From: Microvirga ossetica
Lineage (GTDB): Bacteria; Pseudomonadota; Alphaproteobacteria; Rhizobiales; Beijerinckiaceae
Length of the DNA stretch: 64,000 bases
Reading direction: 5' to 3'
Assembly (NCBI RefSeq): GCF_002741015.1
Contig: NZ_CP016620.1
Location: 372,001 to 436,000 of the forward strand
A model generated the notes under the pieces. The model worked only from the letters and a program-made list of their open reading frames with translations. It searched no databases and was not told where the DNA came from. This document shows positions 56,045-64,000 of this stretch, one piece after another (the first letter of the stretch is position 1; each line of letters opens with the position of its first letter). The position numbers and the translations under genes are program-made.

Positions 56045-56596
56045 TAGGGAGCGCGCTCCCACCTGGTAGGGGCAACTTCGATGGTACCTGCTGGATGCGC
56101 GGAAGCTGGTTCTATCCGACAAAATCATCCTACGCCGCTGGTAGACTGGGTTCTCGTCCAGATCGCGGACACCGTGGCTGCCCCAGAACGCTCCTTTGGT
56201 TCTTAGGCGATTTTTCCAACGCCAAGTCTCAAGTTTTCAGAACGACCTGCGCGGATCACCGGTGAAGCTCGCAGGGTGAGTCTGTCAAGTTCTGGGTTTC
56301 GGGTAAAAACCAACTATTGAACAAGATGCACCGAATGCGGCGCATTCCATTGTCATGGATGGTAACCCCGCTCTCCGTCATGGAACTGATTAACCCTTAG
56401 CTCAGTCGCGATGTCCTCGCCTATGCCGTCACGGTACGCGACGGTACACCGTGGGCCCTGCCCATGAAAGGGGACATGCAGGAACACAAGCACTTCTAGC
56501 GACACACAACCTTCATCGAACTTTAGCATCCCTGTCACGAGGGACGTCTAAGCCACCGCCACCATAACCACGCATGGTGCCCGGAGGCCGACGAAC
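56045..56596. other. Intergenic region upstream of the phosphodiesterase-ABC operon
   Basis: About 550 bases with no supported gene. It should carry the promoter for the operon starting at 56597. I looked for paired CTGTCA-type Pho boxes and found none convincing. Confidence 0.4.
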
Positions 56597-57423
56597 GTGA
56601 AGATCATCCAGATCACCGATACACATCTGAGTTCCTTGAAGCCCCACTTCCAGGAAAACTGGAAGCCGTTGGTGCAATGGATCGACTCGATGGATCCGGA
56701 CCTGATCGTTCATACGGGTGATCTCACGGTCGACGGAGCAGACTTCGAGGAGGACCTCATCCACGGGCGTAAGATGCTGCGTGACCTTCGGTTCCCCACG
56801 CTGTGCGTGCCGGGAAATCATGACATCGGTGACTTGCCGAGGGGCAAGCAGCCCGTCGACGCGGAGCGGCTGTCCCGCTGGCGCCAAATCATCGGCCCTG
56901 ATCGCTGGGCGCACGATTTCGGCGACTGGCGACTGATCGGGCTGAACAGCCTAATCATAGGATCGGGCTCTTCAGAGGAGAGCGACCAGGTTGAGTGGCT
57001 TGAGGGCGCCCTCCGCACCCGCGCGGAACGACGGGTTCTCGTGTTCAAGCACAAGCCGCTCTTTGTCGAGGATCCGGAGGAGGGCGAGACCGGATACTGG
57101 GGCTGCGTCCCGAGCCGCGGCGTCGGCTGCTCGCGCTCCTTGCCGCGAATGGGGTGGAACTTGTCGCCAGCGGCCACCTGCACCGTGCGCGGATCGTCGA
57201 TGGCGCTCCGTTCCGCCGCGTCTGGGGACCATCCTCGGGCTTCGTCGTCGGCCCGATGGTCGACATGCCCTTCGGGGATGCCATCGTGGGCGTTGCCGTG
57301 CACGACCTTGGGGCAACGATCGAGAGCACCATCGTCCCCTTGGATGTTCTGAACCGAATCGTTCTCGACGATGTTCTTCACGAGGTCTACCCGCCCGTGC
57401 CGGTGGAGGCATCGCTGGCATGA
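56597..57423 (+). pseudogene. Metallophosphoesterase (Icc/cyclic phosphodiesterase type) with frameshift
   Basis: The first frame reads MKIIQITDTHLSS, DPDLIVHTGDLTVDG, CVPGNHDIGD and VLVFKHKPLF, all metal-ligand blocks of Icc-type phosphodiesterases. After GETGYWG (about 57103) the frame shifts by one base; the correct continuation is LRPEPRRRLLALLAANGVELVASGHLHRARIVDG, with the final His motif GHLH, ending PVPVEASLA. A single missing base would restore a protein of about 275 residues. It may be a real mutation or a sequencing error. The end overlaps the ATPase gene as ATGA. Confidence 0.8.
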
Positions 57424-58574
57424 GCGGGCTGGCCCTCCGCAAAGTCTCCAAGGCGTTCGGGGACAATCCCATCTTGCATGACGTGACCATCGAGGCTGAT
57501 CCGGGCGAGTTCGTCGCCCTGGTTGGTCCCTCGGGTTGCGGTAAGACAACGCTCCTGCGCATCGCAGCCGCACTGGATTATCCCGACTATGGGAGCGTCT
57601 GGCTGGGTGAGCGGGACATGACCGCCATGCGCCCATCAGAGCGGGACATCGCCATGGTGTTCCAGTCGTATGCCCTGTACCCGCACCTGACCGCAGGACA
57701 GAACATTGCGGTGCCCTTGGCCATGCGCAACCTCACGGCTTGGCAGCGGCTGCCCTGGATCGGAAACCTCCTGCCGGGCCAGCGGGCAATCCGCGCCGAC
57801 ATCCAGAGGCGGGTGATTGATACGGCCCGCAGCCTGAAGATCGACCACCTGGTGGACCGCAAGCCTGGACAAATGTCGGGCGGGCAACGCCAGCGTGTCG
57901 CCCTCGGGCGGGCTCTGGTCCGCAGCCCGGCCGCGTTCCTCATGGATGAGCCACTCTCCAATCTCGATGCCAACCTGCGTGTCCACACCCGTGCGGAGAT
58001 CGTCGAGTTGCACCGACGAGCGGGCGTCACGACGCTCTATGTGACCCACGACCAAGCGGAAGCCCTGAGCATGGCCGACCGCGTAGCGGTGATGATGGCT
58101 GGCCGCCTTCTTCAGTTCGACACGCCTGAGGAAATCTACAGGAACCCGGCCCATCTCGAGGTCGCGCGCTTCATCGGCAGTCCTCAGATCAATCTCCTCA
58201 CGGGCGAGGTCGATGCGGCCCACGGGGTGCGTATCGGCGGTAGGCTCTTCGCCGAGGGCGTGAAGGCAACACCGGGGTCGTCCGTCACCATCGGCATTCG
58301 TCCCGAGGCGCTCAAGCTGAGCGGCGCCGGTCAAGCGGGCTTGGGCTCCTCCGTGCGCCGGATCGAGTTCCTCGGCTCCGAAACCCTTGTCTTTGTCGAG
58401 CTTGCGGGGGGCGGCGCATCACTGGTCGCGAAGCTCACGCCCACGGAGGCGCTGGCTTTCGGTCCGGGCCAGCCGATCACGATCTCGGTGGCTTCAGAAA
58501 ACGTCCTGGTCTTTGGAGCCGATGGCGCGCGCCTGTCGGTCGCCCCACCCATCAGGATGGCCGCCAATGGATAG
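57420..58574 (+). CDS. Carbohydrate/glycerophosphate-type ABC transporter ATPase
   Basis: A 384-residue MalK/UgpC-type ATPase. Walker A is GPSGCGKTT, the Q-loop is VFQSYALYPH, the signature MSGGQRQRVALGR, Walker B FLMDEPLSNLD, and the H-loop YVTHDQ. The C-terminal 140 residues form the MOP/TOBE regulatory domain. It contains a 25-residue insertion after the Q-loop (RNLTAWQRLPWIGNLLPG). The start overlaps the phosphodiesterase stop. It powers the two permeases that follow. Confidence 0.92.
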   Translation: MSGLALRKVSKAFGDNPILHDVTIEADPGEFVALVGPSGCGKTTLLRIAAALDYPDYGSVWLGERDMTAMRPSERDIAMVFQSYALYPHLTAGQNIAVPLAMRNLTAWQRLPWIGNLLPGQRAIRADIQRRVIDTARSLKIDHLVDRKPGQMSGGQRQRVALGRALVRSPAAFLMDEPLSNLDANLRVHTRAEIVELHRRAGVTTLYVTHDQAEALSMADRVAVMMAGRLLQFDTPEEIYRNPAHLEVARFIGSPQINLLTGEVDAAHGVRIGGRLFAEGVKATPGSSVTIGIRPEALKLSGAGQAGLGSSVRRIEFLGSETLVFVELAGGGASLVAKLTPTEALAFGPGQPITISVASENVLVFGADGARLSVAPPIRMAANG

Positions 58575-59502
58575 CGTCGCGCTTCCCGTTGGAATTCGGG
58601 CCAAGACGTCGAATGCAGCGGCGGTCGCCAGGCGCTCGGAAGCCGTTGCGGGTTGGCGGCTGGCGGGGCCCGCCGTCGTCCTGCTAGCTCTGCTCATTCT
58701 GCTGCCGACCATCGGCGTGGTGGCCTTGAGCCTGACCGACTTCGAACTGGGGTATGACAAGATCCAGTTCGTCGGCTTCGATAATTACCTCGAACTGCTC
58801 GAGGACCGTACGTTTCTGCTCTCGCTCGGCAACACCCTGAGCTACACGCTGATCGTCACACCGCTGTCCGTGGTTCTCGGCCTTGGCGCGGCGCTCCTCA
58901 TCGACGCGGAGGTCCGCGGACGCGCGTTATTCCGCACGATCTACTTCCTGCCTGTGGTCTCGCTGCTCGTGGCGATGGCGACCGTCTGGCAGTACCTCCT
59001 GCACCCGACCATCGGCCCCATGAACGCGCTCCTGCGCCTCGTCGGAATCGATGGTCCCAACTGGCTCGGCAGCAGCGATACCGTCCTCCTCAGCCTCGCC
59101 CTCATCGGCGTGTGGCAGGCGGTCGGTTTCAACATGGTGCTGTTCCTGGCAGGGCTCACAGCGATCCCGCGGGAACTCTATGCGGCGGCCGAGGTCGACC
59201 GCGCCGCTACGGCCTGGGACAGGTTCTGGCTCGTCACCTGGCCGATGCTCGGGCCGACGACTCTCTTCGTCGTGACCATCAGCGTGATCAACGCCGTGAA
59301 GGTCTTCGAGACCGTCTCGACAGTTACACAGGGCGGCCCGAACCGGGCATCCGAGGTGCTCCTCTGGACGATTTACCAGGAAGGATTCGTGTATCTGCGC
59401 GTCGGCTACGCGTCCGCCATGACGGTCGTCTTCCTGGCGATCCTCATGGTTCTCATGGTGCTTCAGTACCGCGCACTCGATCAACGGGTTCACTACACAT
59501 GA
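58567..59502 (+). CDS. ABC transporter permease, UgpA/MalF type
   Basis: A 311-residue inner-membrane protein with six helices. The coupling motif is AAAEVDRAATAWDRFWLVTWPMLGP. The start overlaps the ATPase gene by 8 bases. It pairs with the next gene to form the translocation pore. Confidence 0.9.
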   Translation: MDSVALPVGIRAKTSNAAAVARRSEAVAGWRLAGPAVVLLALLILLPTIGVVALSLTDFELGYDKIQFVGFDNYLELLEDRTFLLSLGNTLSYTLIVTPLSVVLGLGAALLIDAEVRGRALFRTIYFLPVVSLLVAMATVWQYLLHPTIGPMNALLRLVGIDGPNWLGSSDTVLLSLALIGVWQAVGFNMVLFLAGLTAIPRELYAAAEVDRAATAWDRFWLVTWPMLGPTTLFVVTISVINAVKVFETVSTVTQGGPNRASEVLLWTIYQEGFVYLRVGYASAMTVVFLAILMVLMVLQYRALDQRVHYT

Positions 59503-60335
59503 CGACACGGGCCTGGAATCCTGCGCGTGCCGTGCGCCTGGCGATCCTATCAGTCGGTGCGCTGGTCTTCCTCGCGCCCTACGTCTGGATGATTTCCACC
59601 GCCATGAAGCCGCGCGAGGAGATTTTCTCCTCGTCGTTAACTCTGATCCCGGAACGCTGGGCAATTGTCGAGAACTTTTCCAAGGCATTCACGCGCGTGC
59701 CGATGCTGCAACTCCTGACGAACGGCGTGATCGTCTGCACCATCATCCTCATGGTGCAGGTCCTGGTCGCACTACCATGCGCCTATGCTCTCGCGAAGCT
59801 GCGCTTCCCGGGCTCCCGGGCGATGGTTGCCGGAATCATGCTCGGGCTCCTCGTGCCGATCCATGCGACCGCGCTGCCGATCTATGTCGCATTGAGTGGG
59901 GCAGGGGTCCTGAACACCTACTTCGCGCTCGCGGCGCCGTTCACGATTTCCGTCTTCGCGATCTTCCTTTTTCTGCAATTCTTCCGGGCCATGCCAGACG
60001 ACTTGCTCAATGCGGCGCGCCTCGATGGCATGTCGGAGCTCGCCATCGAGCTGCGGATCGTTGTCCCGAATGCCTGGCCCGCCATTACCGCGTTCTCGAT
60101 CTTCTCCGTCGTGGCGCACTGGAACGATCTGTTCTGGCCGCAGATCGTGGTGACCGAGACTGCGATGGCGCCCCCGCCGCTTGGGCTGATCTTCTTCCGC
60201 GCGGCTGAGGCTGGCGACGACTACGGCGCGCTAACGGCCGCAACCGTGGTCGTCACCGTGCCGCTGCTCGCCGCCTTCCTGTTCGCTCAGCGGCGCTTCA
60301 TCGAGGGCATTACCCTCACCGGACTGAAGGGCTGA
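59499..60335 (+). CDS. ABC transporter permease, UgpE/MalG type
   Basis: A 278-residue permease with six helices; the EAA-like loop is NAARLDGMSELAIELRIVVPNAWP. The start overlaps the first permease stop by 4 bases (ATGA). The protein ends GITLTGLKG, the usual UgpE/MalG C-terminus that enters the ATPase. Confidence 0.92.
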   Translation: MTTRAWNPARAVRLAILSVGALVFLAPYVWMISTAMKPREEIFSSSLTLIPERWAIVENFSKAFTRVPMLQLLTNGVIVCTIILMVQVLVALPCAYALAKLRFPGSRAMVAGIMLGLLVPIHATALPIYVALSGAGVLNTYFALAAPFTISVFAIFLFLQFFRAMPDDLLNAARLDGMSELAIELRIVVPNAWPAITAFSIFSVVAHWNDLFWPQIVVTETAMAPPPLGLIFFRAAEAGDDYGALTAATVVVTVPLLAAFLFAQRRFIEGITLTGLKG

Positions 60336-60385
60336 AGCCTCAGCCCCAACAACACGCAACCACGAACCATGCAAGGAGACGATAC

Positions 60386-61651
60386 GTGATCAGGATCAGG
60401 ACGATGCTCGCTGGGGTGGCTTTGGCCACTTCGATCGCCAGCGGAGCGCTGGCGGAGACGACCCTTAACGTCCACTACCCGATGCCGGGCTTCTTCAAGG
60501 ACGTGATGGACAAGATTTCCAAGAAGTTCATAGAGGAGAACCCCGGGATCAGGATCAACTTTGCCAGCCCGTCACCCACCTACGAGGAAGGGCTGCAACT
60601 GATCCTCCGTCAGGCGGGCACCGCCGAGATGCCGGACGTGACCTTCGTTGGGCTGAACCGCCTTCGGGTCGTGGCAGAGCGGGAGATCTCGGTTGACCTG
60701 AAGCCGTTCGTCGGGAAGGACGGGAACCTGGCCGCGCAGGGCTTCAGCGACAACATCCTGAAGCTCGCACAATTCGGCGGGCAGCAGGCCGGACTCGCCT
60801 TCGCAACCTCGAATCCGATCATGTACTACAACGCGGACCTCTTCCGCCGGGTCGGCGCCGATCCCGATGTCCCGCCGAGGACCTGGGACGAGGTGATCGC
60901 AATCGCGTCCAAGATCAAGACGCTGGGCGACGGCATCCAGAGCATCGACTTCCGCTGGCAGGGCGACGACTGGATGTTCAGCGCGCTTCTCTTCGGCGCC
61001 GGTGGAACCATGCTGACACCGGACGAGAAGAAGGTCGCCTTCGACGGTCTTGAGGGCCTCGCAGCCCTGCGGCTTCTCGACCGTATGGTGAAGGAGGGAG
61101 GAATGCCTGTCCTCACCAAGAGCAATGGTGAGCAGGCCTTCGTTGCGGGCAAGATCGGCATTGCGTTCCAGACCACGGGCGCCCTGCGCAACGTGATCAA
61201 CAACGTCGGCGAGAAGTTCGACCTGCGGACCGCCCCGATTCCCCTGCTGTCGCCCGAGAAGGGACGTCTGCCCACGGGCGGCAATGCGGCCGTCATGCTG
61301 ACCAAGGACCCCGCCAAGCAGGAAGCTGCCTGGAAGTTCATCAAGTTCGCTGCTGGACCGTACGGCGCTTCCGTCGTCGTTCCCGGCACGGGCTATGTCC
61401 CGAACAACGAACTCGCCGCGAAGTCCTCTCAGTACCTTGGTGAGCTCTACCAGAAGAACCCGCTCTTCAAGGCGGGCCTTGAGCAGATGCCAAAGATGAT
61501 CCCGTGGTATGCCTTTCCCGGCTCCAATGGCGTGAAGGTCACCCAGACGATCGTGGATAACCTCTCGCGTGTGGTTGAGCAGAAGGCGACCCCCGAGGAG
61601 GTCCTTGCCGATGCGGGGCGGGACGTCCAGCGCATGCTGCGCCGCATGTAG
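60386..61651 (+). CDS. ABC transporter extracellular solute-binding protein, family 1
   Basis: A 421-residue periplasmic protein with GTG start after AAGGAG and a signal peptide ending GALAET. The mature part begins TTLNVHYPMPGFFKDVMDKISKKF and has family-1 features (MYYNADLFRRVGADPDVPPRTWDEV, GKIGIAFQTTGALRN). As the last gene of the operon it provides substrate recognition. The phosphodiesterase at the operon head suggests a phosphodiester such as a glycerophosphodiester, but a sugar is equally possible. Confidence 0.9.
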   Translation: MIRIRTMLAGVALATSIASGALAETTLNVHYPMPGFFKDVMDKISKKFIEENPGIRINFASPSPTYEEGLQLILRQAGTAEMPDVTFVGLNRLRVVAEREISVDLKPFVGKDGNLAAQGFSDNILKLAQFGGQQAGLAFATSNPIMYYNADLFRRVGADPDVPPRTWDEVIAIASKIKTLGDGIQSIDFRWQGDDWMFSALLFGAGGTMLTPDEKKVAFDGLEGLAALRLLDRMVKEGGMPVLTKSNGEQAFVAGKIGIAFQTTGALRNVINNVGEKFDLRTAPIPLLSPEKGRLPTGGNAAVMLTKDPAKQEAAWKFIKFAAGPYGASVVVPGTGYVPNNELAAKSSQYLGELYQKNPLFKAGLEQMPKMIPWYAFPGSNGVKVTQTIVDNLSRVVEQKATPEEVLADAGRDVQRMLRRM

Positions 61652-61672
61652 GACAAGGCGGCTCAACGAAAC

Positions 61673-61706
61673 AGCGTACCTGCCCGGCTCAAGGGGCAGG
61701 TACGCT
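61673..61706 (+). terminator. Long hairpin at the end of the ABC operon
   Basis: Perfect 13-base arms, AGCGTACCTGCCC and GGGCAGGTACGCT, enclose an 8-base loop, 22 bases after the binding-protein stop. No T-run follows at once, so it may terminate or protect the mRNA 3' end. Confidence 0.7.
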
Positions 61707-61712
61707 GCGCGC

Positions 61713-61740
61713 CGTGCTGCTAGATCTTCTAGCAAGCACG
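61713..61740 (+). terminator. Second hairpin downstream of the ABC operon
   Basis: CGTGCTGCTAGA and TCTAGC-A-AGCACG pair with one bulged base and a 3-base loop, followed by TCTTTAA. With the hairpin just before it, this forms a double stop for the operon. Confidence 0.5.
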
Positions 61741-61922
61741 TCTTTAATGGCATCGCAAGAGCCGATACGTGGCATGCCTTGGGGGTGTTTATCCGCTGCC
61801 CTGCCCATAGGTGAGGATTGTGTGTTGGCACGGAGCGATCTTCCCTCTCGACGCTACGTTCCGTACCTCCCAATCTGCGAGTATGGCGCAGGAGTGGGCC
61901 AGGCAGATGCAACGGACCAAAG

Positions 61923-62747
61923 GGTTCTGTCGCAACTCTTTCTTTCCTCTCGCGGGGCTATGGCCTGAGTTGGCGGGAGGGGATGAAGTAGATGTTCAAG
62001 GGCAGACAATTCGACCGGTCAGTAATTCTGCTCTGCCTGCGGTGGTATCTGGCCTACAACCTAAGCCTGCGAGATCTCGAGGAGATGATGGCCGAGCGCG
62101 GCATCGCCGTCGACCATGCTACGATCCACCGCTGGACCGTACGCTATGCGCCACTGTTGCTTGAACGATTCAACCTCAGCAAGCGGGCCGTCACGGGCAG
62201 ATGGCACGTCGACGAGACGTATATCAAAGTCCGTGGTCGATGGATGTACCTTTACCGCGCTATCGACAGCAACGGAGATACCGTCGAATTCTGGTTCAGC
62301 GAAAGGCGCAATCTCACTGCCGCCAAGCGCTTCCTAAGCCGAGCGCTCAAGCGGCATGGCCGCCCGGAACGGATCGTCATCGATGGCAGCCAGACCAACC
62401 GGGAAGCGATCCTGGCCTGCGATACGGCAACCCGACTGCAGGATCTGTCAAGGCGTGAGCTCAAGCCGATCCAGATCCGACAAAGCCGCTACCTGAATAA
62501 TCGTATCGAACAGGACCATCGGCGCATCAAGCGCCGAGTGCGACCGATGCTCGGTTTCAAGTCCATGGACAGTGCTCGCGCGATTCTCAGCGGGATCGAG
62601 ATGATCCACGTGATCCGCAAAGGACAGGCGAAATGCGCAGGGAGTCCGCGACCGTCGCTTGCCGAGCAGTTCGAGTGGCTCGCCGCATAAGCAGTTGCAA
62701 GCCACTCCGGCATCTTTCTGTCCGCAGCCAAGATTTGCGACAAAACC
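61923..62747 (+). mobile_element. IS6-family element, copy B, with terminal repeats
   Basis: The ends are GGTTCTGTCGCAA at 61923 and the complement of GGTTTTGTCGCAA ending at 62747. The 825-base length and repeats match copy A at 47369-48194, in the opposite orientation. No 8-base target duplication was seen. Two related copies in inverse orientation 14 kb apart could drive inversion of the DNA between them. Confidence 0.8.
61992..62690 (+). CDS. IS6-family transposase (copy B)
   Basis: A 232-residue transposase starting MFKGRQFDRSVILLCLRWYLAYNL. The DDE residues are in WHVDETYIKVRG, VIDGSQTNRE and NNRIEQDHRRIKRR. It is intact and closely related to copy A, but with many substitutions, so the two are separate arrivals or an old duplication. 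Confidence 0.9.
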   Translation: MFKGRQFDRSVILLCLRWYLAYNLSLRDLEEMMAERGIAVDHATIHRWTVRYAPLLLERFNLSKRAVTGRWHVDETYIKVRGRWMYLYRAIDSNGDTVEFWFSERRNLTAAKRFLSRALKRHGRPERIVIDGSQTNREAILACDTATRLQDLSRRELKPIQIRQSRYLNNRIEQDHRRIKRRVRPMLGFKSMDSARAILSGIEMIHVIRKGQAKCAGSPRPSLAEQFEWLAA

Positions 62748-63003
62748 TCTGGCGCAACACCGGGCGCTCAAGGTGCCTCAGTGGACCCAGGAGCCAGAGT
62801 TCATGGGGAACGGCGTTCCCGACTTCTGGTCTACGGAGCCGACTGCGCGGGACATCGAGATCGTGGAGACGCCTCCGGCTTTCCGTCGAAGGCTGCTGTT
62901 TACGTCCGCGGAGCCGCTCATGAACGCGAAGTTCCCGAGCCACATGAAGGTCCGCATGCCGTATTGGGCTGGGCTTGATGACAGGCTACCAGTCGGTGAA
63001 TGA
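62748..63003 (+). pseudogene. Coding remnant cut by the IS6 element
   Basis: Immediately right of the IS6 end a plus-strand frame reads FMGNGVPDFWSTEPTARDIEIVETPPAFRRR and FPSHMKVRMPYWAGLDDRLPVGE before a stop. It reads as real protein but I do not recognise the family; the start is missing, presumably removed by the IS. Evidence is frame quality only. Confidence 0.3.
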
Positions 63004-63100
63004 CGGCGCGTCCCTCTTGGCGTACTCCTATGCGGTTCCTCGGGTGTGAACCACGATCTGCGAAGCTCGGCTAGGAGCTGCCATGCCCATGACGTTCCGC

Positions 63101-63382
63101 CTATTTGCGTTTATCGCTGTCGTACACGTTTGTGCGGCTTGTGGGTGTCCCAGAGGTTGCCGAAGTGGCGGTTGTCGCAGCCCGTGAGCGCACGCGCATG
63201 AAGTACCAGATGATAGCGGCAATGATCGCCAAAGCGATGATGATCCACAGCCAGGAGGAACCGCCATCTGTTGGTGCGGGAGCAGCGGGTGAGGGCGTAG
63301 CAGGCGGCGTGGCCTGAGCGAGGGCTTCGTTCACCACACCGAGCGTCACGATCGTAAAAGCCTGGAGCCTGTTGAGCATCAT
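63101..63382 (-). CDS. Small exported or membrane protein, 93 aa
   Basis: The start ATG at 63382 directly follows AAAGGAGAAC. The N-terminus is signal-like (LNRLQAFTIVTLGVVNEALAQ), then a Pro/Ala linker, then one membrane helix (SSWLWIIIALAIIAAIIWYFM) and a basic Thr/Ser-rich tail. It may be anchored with the tail in the cytoplasm. No family is recognised. Confidence 0.6.
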   Translation of the reverse strand: MMLNRLQAFTIVTLGVVNEALAQATPPATPSPAAPAPTDGGSSWLWIIIALAIIAAIIWYFMRVRSRAATTATSATSGTPTSRTNVYDSDKRK

Positions 63383-63504
63383 GTTCTCCTTTCGGCTACG
63401 AAGGCTGCGGATCAGCGTTCGCGGCAGGCCGCGCAATTTCTTGATGAAGTGTTGGCCCAAAGCGGAGGGAGAAGCCCGGCGTGAGCCGAGCTTCTGTTGG
63501 TTCG

Positions 63505-64000
63505 TCAGCGATTGCGGTCGCTCGGTTTGCCCGTGGTACCGGTGCGCGGGATCTGTTTGCCGCGCTCGTCCTCCACGTCCACCTCGGTCTTGCGCACCGT
63601 ATCGGACACTGTCTCGGTACGCTGGTCGGCTTCCTTGCGCACGACCACTTCCTCGACCACACGCGCTTCCTTGGAAACAACGGCCTCCTCGCCACGCTCC
63701 TCGACCTCGATGGTGCGCTCCTTGAAAGCATCACCGCCGACGGCACCTCTCTGCGCGTTGCCAGAGACGGGGCGGCGCTCAACCTTCACACGCTCCTCGC
63801 GCAGGCTCACCTGTTCCTGCACAGGCTGCTCCACGATACGCGAGTGAAGGCGCACGCGACCGCGGTTCACCTCGCGCTTGCCGATATTCAGCTTTTCCTC
63901 GACGACGGGGATCACCTTATCGGCGCGATCGGAGGTCGACGCGACGGCAGACGCGGTCGTGCCCGCACCGGTCCAACCCTCGGAGCGCCAGGAGTTCTCA
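63505..64000 (-). CDS. DUF2382 (YsnF/AvaK-type) stress protein, partial
   Basis: The frame is open to the right edge, so the start is outside the window. The visible 164 residues are the DUF2382 domain: IPVVEEKLNIGKREVNRGRVRLHSRIVEQPVQEQVSLREERVKVERRPV and the charged repeats EVVVRKEADQRTETVSDTVRKTEVDVED. Proteins of this type are small, charged and often linked to envelope or desiccation stress, usually with a PRC-barrel. It ends a minus-strand pair with the small membrane protein at 63101-63382. Confidence 0.85.
   Translation of the reverse strand, partial: ENSWRSEGWTGAGTTASAVASTSDRADKVIPVVEEKLNIGKREVNRGRVRLHSRIVEQPVQEQVSLREERVKVERRPVSGNAQRGAVGGDAFKERTIEVEERGEEAVVSKEARVVEEVVVRKEADQRTETVSDTVRKTEVDVEDERGKQIPRTGTTGKPSDRNR

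Noticed and set aside
56391..56440. tRNA-like start (TTAGCTCAGTCG) in the intergenic region
   Set aside because: No cloverleaf can be built; the anticodon and T-arms are missing.
60572..61912. 446-codon minus-strand frame
   Set aside because: It is the antisense of the binding-protein gene, has no family motif and is explained by codon bias on the true strand.
1..64000. CRISPR arrays, rRNA or tRNA genes
   Set aside because: I saw no regularly spaced repeats and no conserved rRNA or tRNA segments on either strand.

Overview
The window looks like part of a large plasmid, chromid or plasmid-derived island of an alphaproteobacterium of the order Hyphomicrobiales (Rhizobiales), most likely of the Methylobacterium/Microvirga type. 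The evidence is high-GC coding sequence, a RepA/RepB partition locus of repABC type with its centromere sites, a DUF1612 (RHE_PE00001-type) plasmid protein, and a dense scatter of insertion sequences and gene remnants. The genus is inferred from protein style, not from a marker gene. No rRNA, tRNA or CRISPR was found.

Layout. 0-4 kb: three tandem exported epoxide-hydrolase-like proteins (the first runs off the left edge) and one unknown gene, all on the minus strand. 4.5-9 kb: a single-domain response regulator, a K+ channel next to a Ca2+/H+ antiporter, and an animal-type haem peroxidase. 9.5-13.2 kb: three orphan ABC substrate-binding proteins of different families, with no permease or ATPase. 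13.5-20.3 kb: two paralogous proteins of about 1,100 residues (SAM domain, class III cyclase, AAA ATPase, TPR-like repeats). 20.7-25.4 kb: DUF1612 protein, repB, repA and five parS-like palindromes; repC is absent. 25.6-29 kb: an IS1380 transposase, a TumE/TumA toxin-antitoxin pair with an operator over its promoter, and a serine resolvase. 29.5-33.8 kb: a zinc-ribbon protein, an endonuclease/phosphatase and a membrane spermidine-synthase-like protein. 34-35.6 kb: an IS1182 element killed by two frameshifts.

36-46.7 kb holds metabolic and stress genes: an FMN-dependent hydroxyacid oxidase, a YbaK-type deacylase, a universal stress protein, a PAS plus degenerate receiver protein, a methyltransferase, a nucleotidyltransferase, an SbmA-like ABC exporter and a PRC-barrel protein, with several remnants between them. 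46.9-49.9 kb is an IS graveyard: a dead IS6, an intact IS6 inserted in it, an IS5 with two frames, and a luciferase-like monooxygenase remnant. 50-53.6 kb: exported MsrA, a DUF1194 VWA protein, a CorA transporter and a small membrane protein whose 5' region also exists as a decayed copy near 41 kb. 54.5-61.7 kb: a secreted metallophosphatase, then a tightly overlapping operon of phosphodiesterase (frameshifted), ABC ATPase, two permeases and a binding protein, closed by strong hairpins. 61.9-64 kb: a second copy of the IS6 element, a small membrane protein and a DUF2382 stress protein cut by the right edge.

Themes are envelope and stress functions, several solute-binding proteins, and repeated gain and decay of mobile DNA. 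No clearly new defence or biosynthetic system is evident. The features most worth following are the orphan repAB-parS locus, the binding-protein plus cyclase-receptor neighbourhood, the TumEA operator, and the phosphodiesterase-ABC operon.
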